Shown here piece by piece: positions 1 through 4,197 of a DNA stretch of 10,842 nt (positions within the stretch are counted from its first letter, which is position 1; each line of letters begins with the position of its first letter). The notes under the pieces were generated by a model. The model did not search any database. It was not told the DNA's origin and saw only the letters and a program-made list of their open reading frames with translations. Position numbers and translations under genes: made by a program. Source of the stretch: JBIKLM01 sp044375105 (GTDB lineage: Bacteria; Planctomycetota; UBA1135; GCA-002686595); contig JBILNK010000151.1 in assembly GCA_044375105.1 (NCBI GenBank), positions 1 through 10,842 of the forward strand. The letters are read 5' to 3'.

Positions 1-402
1 CTGGCCTACGCCTTGCCCGCCAACATCGTGCAGGCGCTCTACGGCACGATCCAGAAGAGCCAGAGCTTCCGCTCGCCCTGGCTGGGCTGGGCGGTGATGA
101 GCAGCGCCGAGCTGTTCCGCGAGCGGAGCGCCGAGGCCATGGCGAAGCTGAGCCTGCCGCGGGTCGGCATCTACATCGAAAACGTCTTCGCGGGCAGCCC
201 CGCGGACCAGGCCGGCATCCAGCCCGGCGACTTCCTGGTGCGCCTGGGCGACGCCTACCTGGCCGAGCCCCTCGACTTCCAAAAAGCGCTCTACCTGGCC
301 GGCATCGGCCGCGAGGTCGAGTGCGAATTCTTCCGCGCCGGAGAGGTCTTCAAACGCACCCTGCGCATCGAGGAACGCCCCGCCGAAGCGATCACGCGCT
401 GA
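1..402 (+). CDS. HtrA-type trypsin-like/PDZ protein, C-terminal part (copy 1, cut by window edge)
   Basis: The reading frame is open from the first base, so the gene starts to the left of the window; the TTG at 13 is not a credible start. The 133 visible residues are the end of a trypsin-like domain (LAYALPANIVQ, the usual helix before the linker) followed by one PDZ domain. The PDZ shows its hallmarks: GIYIENVFAGSPADQAG, then IQPGDFLVRLGD, then the final strand ECEFFRAGEVFKRTLRI. This layout is that of S1C/HtrA-Deg proteins, which act in the periplasm as proteases or chaperones, with the PDZ binding unfolded C-termini. Whether this copy keeps the catalytic triad cannot be seen. It is 7 substitutions away from copy 2 (3541-4077) over the shared residues. 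After its TGA the sequence leaves the copy-2 pattern within 4 bases, and no terminator hairpin follows. It is probably the end of the intact gene, but it could itself be a fragment. Confidence 0.75.
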   Translation: MAYALPANIVQALYGTIQKSQSFRSPWLGWAVMSSAELFRERSAEAMAKLSLPRVGIYIENVFAGSPADQAGIQPGDFLVRLGDAYLAEPLDFQKALYLAGIGREVECEFFRAGEVFKRTLRIEERPAEAITR

Positions 403-406
403 CTGC
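1..406 (+). repeat. Direct repeat, copy 1 (partner 3676-4081)
   Basis: Bases 1-406 align without gaps to 3676-4081. By hand I count 14 mismatches, about 96.6% identity, and 7 of them change residues cleanly without frameshift. Identity ends at CGCTGACTGC, just past both stop codons. The left end of the match is unknown because it lies outside the window. The repeat brackets a lower-GC island of about 3.1 kb. Confidence 0.9.
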
Positions 407-530
407 CGGGGACAAAGAATCGTTTCCTCGAAGCTCTCATTCCTGGCAGATGTATTCCTCCTGGGAATTCCGGACTCCTGAGTTGTGGGGTCTGCAGCCG
501 CGCGCAAGGGGTTAGGGGAAATCTCCCGAA

Positions 531-548
531 GCCTGCCCCAAGGCAGGC
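531..548. other. Short hairpin upstream of the PLD fragment
   Basis: GCCTGCC (531-537) and GGCAGGC (542-548) form a perfect 7-bp stem with a CCAA loop. A second small stem, CCCGGC-TTACG-GCCGGG, lies about 20 bases further on. There is no T-run, so a terminator is unlikely. This 407-619 stretch holds no recognisable gene; the hairpins may be part of a small structured or repetitive element whose insertion cut the PLD gene. Confidence 0.35.
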
Positions 549-619
549 AAGCCGCGCACGGCGGATCCTACCCGGCTTACGGCCGGGCAGGGACCCCGCG
601 GCTCCCCGAACCAGGCGGC

Positions 620-838
620 AACTACCCTGACACCGAGGGCCCCACCGGTGTCCTACACGCCAAAGCCGTGCTCGCCGACAACCGCTGGGTCTTTATCACC
701 TCCGCCAACCTGACCGCCGCCGCCTGGGACCAAAACATCGAACTCGGCCTTCTGACCGAAGATCCGCCCCTGGCCGCCCAGATCACCCGCCACTTCGAGA
801 CCCTGATCGCCCGCCAGCTGCTCGTGCGCCTGCCATGA
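620..838 (+). pseudogene. Phospholipase D-like protein, C-terminal fragment (possibly DrmC-type)
   Basis: About 72 residues form the second half of a phospholipase D-superfamily domain. The HKD motif is intact as LHAKAVLAD (His codon 656-658, Lys 662-664, Asp 677-679). It is followed by the usual FITSANLT and NIELGLLTEDP segments and a C-terminal helix, ending at TGA 836-838. Full-length members have two HKD halves or a long N-terminal part; here nothing PLD-like precedes about 620, and the upstream frame has no plausible start or ribosome site. The HAK...SANLTaAAwdqNIElG pattern resembles DrmC, the PLD-like protein of DISARM anti-phage systems, and other restriction-linked PLD proteins. That assignment is from family memory, not a search. 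None of the other DISARM genes (drmA, drmB, a methyltransferase) is in the window. I read it as a remnant of a deleted gene. Confidence 0.6.
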
Positions 839-893
839 AGCAGGCAAGAATCGGTGCAGGCCAGCTCTAGGCCGAGCCAGGGTTTAACCGAAA

Positions 894-917
894 GCTTGGG
901 GGATACTGTCCCCAAGC
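894..917 (-). terminator. Hairpin terminator after the 926-1399 lipoprotein gene
   Basis: GCTTGGGG (894-901) and CCCCAAGC (910-917) make a perfect 8-bp stem with an 8-base loop. Read on the minus strand it begins 8 bases after the stop codon of the lipoprotein gene and is followed by TTTCGGTT, a weak U-rich tail. Position and orientation fit intrinsic termination of that gene. Confidence 0.55.
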
Positions 918-925
918 GCTCAAGT

Positions 926-1399
926 TCAACCTCCCCTGACATGCGGCGTCGAACCCTCAGCGCCGCCTCCCAACACCGTGGTCTGGGTGCCGAGGGTGGT
1001 TCTCACCTCGGCGAGCACTCGAACGCGACTCACCTGGACCCCAGGGGGGACCTGCAGGCCGCTGACTTCGATGAAAGAGGATGGAAGTTCAGTTGTTCCG
1101 TAGCAGTAGTCCAGTCGGCGATCGCCATCGTTGAACTGCTCATTCCCGTCGACATCTTCGAACAGCGTCGCACTGAACGCCGAAATGATGCGCAATTTGT
1201 CAAGCGCCACTTCCTGCGCACGCAACCACGCGATATGGCCTGTCTGACTGATGGGTGGTGCGACAATCTCGACCGAGCTCGGCTGCCCCGCACCAACAAA
1301 GGACATCAAGGCCTGAGGTCTTCCCTTTGCGCTCGCGCAACTCGCCACAAGCAGGGCACCAATCAAGACCATCGGCATCGTGACGTCCATACACTTCAT
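926..1399 (-). CDS. Small lipoprotein with an EF-hand-like calcium loop
   Basis: The 157-residue product begins with a lipoprotein signal: hydrophobic VLIGALLVAS then Cys21, with lipobox VASC. The ATG at 1399 is preceded by GAGGA at suitable spacing, which supports this start; later Met codons at 4, 8 and 10 are possible. Residues 82-93 (DVDGNEQFNDGD) have oxygen ligands at positions 1, 3, 5, 9 and 12 of a 12-residue loop, the pattern of EF-hand/dockerin-type calcium sites. The rest is probably a beta-rich secreted domain ending in a glycine-rich tail. I do not recognise the family. The 2337-2753 product has a matching FxDxxGNxxxxxGxxR block, so the two are probably distant paralogues. A terminator hairpin follows at 894-917 and a promoter/operator-like site lies upstream near 1483-1509. 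It is likely anchored in a membrane facing the periplasm or outside. Confidence 0.7.
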   Translation of the reverse strand: MKCMDVTMPMVLIGALLVASCASAKGRPQALMSFVGAGQPSSVEIVAPPISQTGHIAWLRAQEVALDKLRIISAFSATLFEDVDGNEQFNDGDRRLDYCYGTTELPSSFIEVSGLQVPPGVQVSRVRVLAEVRTTLGTQTTVLGGGAEGSTPHVRGG

Positions 1400-1482
1400 G
1401 GTACAGTCCTCGTCTAGAAAGGGTTGATGATTGGTGGGTCGCTCAGGATTGATCTGAGAGGCATGTCCAGGCAGACCGAATC

Positions 1483-1509
1483 ATTGTATGCGATCTACAT
1501 GCCGCATAC
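1483..1509 (-). promoter_or_regulatory. Inverted repeat overlapping a -10-like box, upstream of 926-1399
   Basis: GTATGCG (1486-1492) and CGCATAC (1503-1509) are a perfect 7-bp inverted repeat separated by 10 bases. On the minus strand the sequence TACAAT (1488-1483) matches 5 of 6 bases of a -10 box and overlaps one arm. No convincing -35 box lies 16-18 bases upstream. A repressor or activator site over the promoter is a reasonable inference, but the leader from here to the ATG would be about 80 bases. Confidence 0.35.
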
Positions 1510-1658
1510 GCGTCTAATTTCAAGGAAGAGTCCAATAAAAGGGCCTTCACAAACTAGATGCATGAGATTGTACATTCTTGCAACCAGATCCTAAACCCAG
1601 CAGGAGGCTGCAAGCTTGGTCTGCGGAATACTCACGGTTGCATAGAAGTAGAAAGAGC

Positions 1659-1704
1659 GGCTGGCGATGGCGACCATTGTTGCCGCCGGTCACTATCGCC
1701 AGCC
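1659..1704 (-). terminator. Strong hairpin terminator after the 1711-2202 gene
   Basis: GGCTGGCGAT (1659-1668) and ATCGCCAGCC (1695-1704) are a perfect 10-bp inverted repeat. Inside it, GTGACC and GGTCGC on the minus strand continue the pairing after one mismatch with one G-T wobble, leaving a 12-base loop. On the minus strand the stem starts 6 bases after the TAG of the secreted-protein gene and is followed by GCTCTTTCTACTTCT, a pyrimidine-rich, U-containing tail. This is the clearest intrinsic terminator in the window. Confidence 0.7.
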
Positions 1705-1710
1705 AAAGCG

Positions 1711-2202
1711 CTACTGCAAGTAGGCGTCGGTCGACCAGCCAACGAAGCGCTTACCGGTCGGGGCGCCGCTCGCCGTCGGCGGGCCGTCGTAGACCTCGAC
1801 GCTCAGGGAGTTGCCGCCGAACCAGTTAATAGCAGACTGCGGGATCGTGGCCTTCAGGGTGGCGTCCGCCTGCGGCGTCAGGTTGATGATTGTGCCGTTC
1901 ACGTCGAGGTAGCCCGAGCGTGGCGTCCGGTTGTCGGTGACGCCTCCCACCAGCTTAGGCAGGCTCGGATCGAGGTCGACCACGATTACGTCGCGGTTGC
2001 CGATGGTCGAAGAGCCGTTCTTGCGGATCCGGAACTCGACCCCCACGGTGCCGTTGAAGTAGGTGACCTCCGCGATTGGCTTGATCAGCCGGGACTGGGC
2101 CGAGAGGGCGGCCTGCTGAATGACCGGGGTCCGGGCGAAGGCTGTGGCCACGAGGGCGGTGCAGCCCAACGCTAGGATGGCGACATTGGTACGCTTCTTC
2201 AT
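1711..2202 (-). CDS. Small secreted protein of unknown function
   Basis: The 163-residue product starts MKKRTNVAILALG with a basic n-region, a hydrophobic core to about residue 20, and a type I cleavage site after TAFA (residue 24). The mature part of about 139 residues has alternating polar and hydrophobic strands (EVTYFNGTVGVEFRIRKNG, VIVVDLDP, LKATIPQSAINW, LSVEVYDG) and few charged helices, suggesting one beta-sandwich domain exposed outside the membrane. I do not recognise a family and see no catalytic motif or calcium loop like those of its two neighbours. ATG 2202 is the best start because it gives a complete signal peptide, although no clear Shine-Dalgarno precedes it. A strong terminator follows at 1659-1704, making it a single-gene transcript. 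The 134-base gap upstream contains a 12-bp palindrome that may regulate it. Confidence 0.7.
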   Translation of the reverse strand: MKKRTNVAILALGCTALVATAFARTPVIQQAALSAQSRLIKPIAEVTYFNGTVGVEFRIRKNGSSTIGNRDVIVVDLDPSLPKLVGGVTDNRTPRSGYLDVNGTIINLTPQADATLKATIPQSAINWFGGNSLSVEVYDGPPTASGAPTGKRFVGWSTDAYLQ

Positions 2203-2243
2203 GACTGATGAATTGTTAGCAGTTGGTTTTGGTGCAAAGTGAG

Positions 2244-2255
2244 TGCACGCGTGCA
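2244..2255. promoter_or_regulatory. 12-bp palindrome upstream of the 1711-2202 gene
   Basis: TGCACGCGTGCA is a perfect palindrome 42 bases before the ATG at 2202. Next to it GACTGAG occurs twice (about 2257-2263 and 2268-2274). The position in a 134-base intergenic gap fits an operator for a dimeric regulator, but no matching -35/-10 pair could be placed with confidence. Confidence 0.35.
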
Positions 2256-2336
2256 GTGACTGAGCCGACTGAGAGCGGTCGTTGCAATTTGCTGAACCCG
2301 CTTGAGAAGACTTGCTAGGAACGGAGTCCAGAGGGT

Positions 2337-2753
2337 TTAGAAGGTCCCTCCGTGGGACGTCTTACCGCCGTTCTCGTTGGTAATCGTGGCGTGCCAGGTC
2401 GTGCCGCCCGACTGGGTGTTCTTGCCGCCCGAGAGGGAACCCGTGGTGACGGAGGTCGACGGAGGATCGGCCAGGCCTTCGGAGAATGCGTAGCGCTTCT
2501 CACCCTGGTCCCAGATTCCGTTGCCGTTCGCGTCGTCGAAGACGTCGACGTGGACGGAGGTGATCTTTGGACAGTTGGTGTCGGCAGTGGCGCGCATGCC
2601 ACTCGCCGAGAAGGTGCTCTTGCCGATATCGGCGTTGAGCGCCGTGAACGAGTAGCAGTCCGTGTCGCCACGCATGACCTCCACTGGAACGGAGGCACAC
2701 GCAGCCACACAGGCCACCAAGGCGAGACTCCACATAAGGCTCCGCTTGTTCAT
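2337..2753 (-). CDS. Small lipoprotein with an EF-hand-like calcium loop
   Basis: I choose ATG 2753 because it puts a normal lipoprotein signal at the N-terminus (MNKRSLMWSLALVACVAAC); an upstream GTG at 2798 would add 15 hydrophilic residues. The lipid-bearing cysteine is Cys19 (VAAC) or less likely Cys15. The 138-residue product has Cys33 and Cys61, which could form a disulfide in the mature protein. Residues 74-85 (DANGNGIWDQGE) are a textbook 12-residue calcium loop of the dockerin/SdrD-B type. The preceding strand VHVDVF and the following KRYAF frame it as in carbohydrate- or adhesion-protein repeats. The C-terminus is Gly/Ser/Thr-rich. Function is unknown; a role at the cell surface is inferred. 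The FxDxxGNxxxxxGxxR block is shared with the 926-1399 product. No Shine-Dalgarno or terminator is evident. Confidence 0.65.
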   Translation of the reverse strand: MNKRSLMWSLALVACVAACASVPVEVMRGDTDCYSFTALNADIGKSTFSASGMRATADTNCPKITSVHVDVFDDANGNGIWDQGEKRYAFSEGLADPPSTSVTTGSLSGGKNTQSGGTTWHATITNENGGKTSHGGTF

Positions 2754-2797
2754 CGTCGTAGTTGTGGCTTCGGTTCGCGCGTCGTGTTGCGAAAGCA

Positions 2798-2830
2798 CGG
2801 GCTAAGGCCACGCGAGCCTCTGCTAGCCCG
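2798..2830. other. Two-tier hairpin between the 2337-2753 gene and the cytochrome fragment
   Basis: CGGGCTA (2798-2804) pairs with TAGCCCG (2824-2830), and inside it AGGC (2805-2808) pairs with GCCT (2816-2819), leaving a 7-base loop and a 4-base bulge. On the minus strand it is followed by TGCTTTCGC. It could end transcription from the cytochrome side or sit in the leader of the 2337-2753 gene. The rest of 2754-2983 holds nothing I can name. Confidence 0.35.
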
Positions 2831-2983
2831 ATGCTACTACATGTCAGGCTGATGGATGTGAAGGTAGTTGCAGCCTCCAGGTTGCCTATCAGCCAGCAGC
2901 GCCAATTTCCTGGCCTAGCGCTAGACTCAGGATGGCCGTGGCGATCCCGGTCCAATGCGTTGTGCACGGCCAGGACTTCACAG

Positions 2984-3349
2984 TCAATTGGAAGCGAGGA
3001 CGAAGTCCCCGGATCCGCCCACCAGGGGCTTGTTGTGGCAGCCCGCGCAGGAGTTGGCGTCCGGGCCGCTGACCCGATTCATGTCCCTGGGGAAAACCAG
3101 CGGATCCTGCATGTCGCTGAGGGGCGCCCCTGTCCCTTTGGTGAGGGGGCGACCTTGTCCCTCAGCAAGGGTCAAATCGCCAGCGAAGACACGCTTGCCG
3201 TGATCCATCAGGGCCCGAAGGCTGAGACCAAACTCTGGGCCGGGAGCAAGCTGGTGCGGCAAGCCGAGCTCCTGGCCGACGGTGCCAGGCGTTTGCGGGC
3301 TCTGGGCCGCGGGCAAGGCCAGGAAGCAGGTGAGCAATGTGGCAAGCAT
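2984..3349 (-). pseudogene. c-type cytochrome, N-terminal fragment
   Basis: From ATG 3349 the 121-residue frame has a signal peptide (LATLLTCFLALPAAQ), then a helical domain with GKRVFAGDLT, and one haem motif CAGCH at residues 101-105 within SGPDANSCAGCHNKP. The following GGSGDFV is where related secreted cytochromes normally continue for several hundred residues (next haem site and Met ligand). Here six unrelated-looking bases' worth of codons lead to a TGA at 2984-2986. A breakpoint near 2999 is therefore likely, and the downstream sequence on this strand carries no continuation in any frame. An in-frame TTG at 3364 is an alternative start. The protein would be exported and might still bind haem, but with no sixth ligand or partner domain it is probably non-functional. 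The family resembles di-haem peroxidase-like cytochromes; the exact family is not certain. Confidence 0.6.
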
Positions 3350-3400
3350 ATCTCTGGGGCTCAACGGGTTCGCTTCTCAGGAAGCAGTCGAGCGCACCTC

Positions 3401-3439
3401 TCTTGCGGAGTCTCCATGCGCCCTGGGGAGTCCGCAAGA
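3401..3439 (+). terminator. Long hairpin (15-bp arms), terminator-like on the plus strand
   Basis: TCTTGCGGAGTCTCC (3401-3415) pairs with GGGGAGTCCGCAAGA (3425-3439) with one mismatch and one wobble around a 9-base loop. On the plus strand ATCATTTTGAATAAATTT follows, so it reads as an intrinsic terminator. No plus-strand gene precedes it within the island, so it may belong to a deleted gene. On the minus strand it would lie about 50 bases upstream of the cytochrome fragment and could be a leader structure instead. Confidence 0.45.
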
Positions 3440-3540
3440 ATCATTTTGAATAAATTTCAGGAGAACGTTCACCGTCAGCCCTAACGTCCGAAGTTTTTAC
3501 TTTTCATTTTTCTGCAGGGATTCTTTTTGAACTCTCAACG

Positions 3541-4077
3541 TTCAAGCAGGCCAGCCTGCCGCTGACCGAGGGCGCCTTCGGCGGCGCGCTGCTCGATCGC
3601 CAAGGGCGCTGGATCGGGCTGCTCTCGCACCTGCCGACCAGCGGCGAAACGGGGCGCGAGTTCGCCGGGCGCGGGCTGGCCTACGCCTTGCCCGCCAACA
3701 TCGTGCAGGCGCTCTACGGCACGATCCAGAAGAGCCAGAGCTTCCGCTCGCCCTGGCTGGGCTGGGCGGTGATGAGCAACGCCGAGCTGTTCCGCGAGCG
3801 GGGCGCCGAGGCCATGGCGAAGCTGGCCCTGCCGCGGGTCGGCATCTACATCGAAAACGTCTTCGCGGGCAGCCCCGCGGACCGGGCCGGCATCCAGCCC
3901 GGCGACTTCCTCGTGCGCCTCGGCGACGCCTACCTGGCCGAGCCCCTCGACTTCCAAAAGGCGCTCTACCTGGCCGGCATCGGCCGCGAGGTCGAGTGCG
4001 AATTCTTCCGCGCCGGCGCGGTCTTCAAACAAACCCTGCGCATCGAAGAACGCCCCACCGAAGCGATCACGCGCTGA
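3541..4077 (+). pseudogene. HtrA-type trypsin-like/PDZ protein, 5'-truncated copy 2 with no catalytic serine
   Basis: The frame is open back to 3454, but 3454-3540 is AT-rich and unlike the rest, and there is no ATG/GTG/TTG start with a ribosome site. Recognisable protein begins at about 3541 (FKQASLPLTEGAFGGALLD), the end of the trypsin fold. In active HtrA proteins this block reads GNSGGPL; here it is GAFGGAL, so the nucleophile position is Phe. The His and Asp of the triad would lie in the missing part. It continues through WIGLLSHLP and LAYALPANIVQ into a complete PDZ domain (SPADRAGIQPGDFLVRLGD) and ends at TGA 4075-4077. A hairpin at 4093-4111 follows, which copy 1 lacks, so this 3' end probably keeps the ancestral downstream region. 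Low divergence and intact frame suggest a recent duplication. If the parent also has GAFGG, the family is a pseudoprotease. Confidence 0.65.
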
Positions 4078-4081
4078 CTGC
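3676..4081 (+). repeat. Direct repeat, copy 2 (partner 1-406)
   Basis: This is the second copy of the repeat described at 1-406. Differences include AGC/AAC, CAG/CGG, GAG/GCG and CGC/CAA codons; no indels. Copy 2 extends further left in the same gene to about 3541, but the matching part of copy 1 is outside the window. Confidence 0.9.
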
Positions 4082-4092
4082 GCGATCGCTCG

Positions 4093-4111
4093 CGGCCTGG
4101 AACGCAGGCCG
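4093..4111 (+). terminator. Hairpin after protease copy 2
   Basis: CGGCCTG (4093-4099) and CAGGCCG (4105-4111) form a perfect 7-bp stem with loop GAACG, starting 16 bases after the stop codon. No T-run follows, so termination may rely on Rho. A 14-bp perfect palindrome CCGCAGGCCTGCGG lies further on at 4147-4160, between the two convergent genes. Confidence 0.4.
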
Positions 4112-4146
4112 ACCCGGTCTGCGCCCGCGCGGCCACAGCCGCCTGT

Positions 4147-4160
4147 CCGCAGGCCTGCGG
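4147..4160. other. 14-bp perfect palindrome between convergent genes
   Basis: CCGCAGGCCTGCGG equals its own reverse complement. It sits mid-way in the 120-base gap between protease copy 2 (plus) and the di-haem oxidoreductase (minus). It may be part of a bidirectional terminator region or a small palindromic repeat. Confidence 0.4.
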
Positions 4161-4175
4161 GCCCGCCATCCAGCG

Positions 4176-4193
4176 GGCGCCGAGGCCGGCGCC
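4176..4193 (-). terminator. Hairpin after the di-haem oxidoreductase gene
   Basis: GGCGCC (4176-4181) and GGCGCC (4188-4193) pair around a 6-base loop, 4 bases past the stop codon at 4198 on the minus strand. There is no U-tail, so the call rests on position and stem only. Confidence 0.35.
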
Positions 4194-4197
4194 GGAT

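Larger units (their letters stand above)
1400..1710. other. Gene-free stretch with promoter and terminator signals
   Basis: No credible coding frame is seen here; small plus-strand frames are antisense shadows or lack starts. It holds, from left to right, the leader of the 926-1399 gene with its GAGGA ribosome site, an inverted repeat overlapping a -10-like box (1483-1509), an AT-rich run (1510-1560), and the strong terminator of the 1711-2202 gene (1659-1704). Confidence 0.6.
407..3540. other. Lower-GC accessory island between the two protease-gene repeats
   Basis: Between the two direct repeats the base composition falls from the roughly 70% GC of the flanks, with AT-rich patches near 1480-1560, 2205-2240 and 3440-3540. 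The content is two broken genes (a phospholipase D C-terminus and a cytochrome c N-terminus) and three small secreted proteins on the minus strand. No integrase, transposase, tRNA or terminal inverted repeat is visible. Both edges are sharp: at 406/407 on the left, and near 3540/3541, where an AT-rich run meets GC-rich coding sequence. I infer an insertion or rearrangement that duplicated the end of the protease gene. The bases of the flanks show no short target-site duplication that I could recognise. Confidence 0.6.

Noticed and set aside
620..838. A complete DISARM or other anti-phage system
   Set aside because: Only the end of one PLD-like protein is present; no helicase, DUF1998 protein or methyltransferase occurs in the window.
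2500..3484. Overlapping frames at 2500-2967 (minus) and 2762-3484 (plus)
   Set aside because: They overlap better-supported genes, have no ribosome sites or signals, and their residues show no recognisable domain.
407..3540. Insertion sequence or integrative element with ends
   Set aside because: No transposase or integrase, terminal inverted repeats or target duplication could be found, so only an island of unknown mechanism is claimed.
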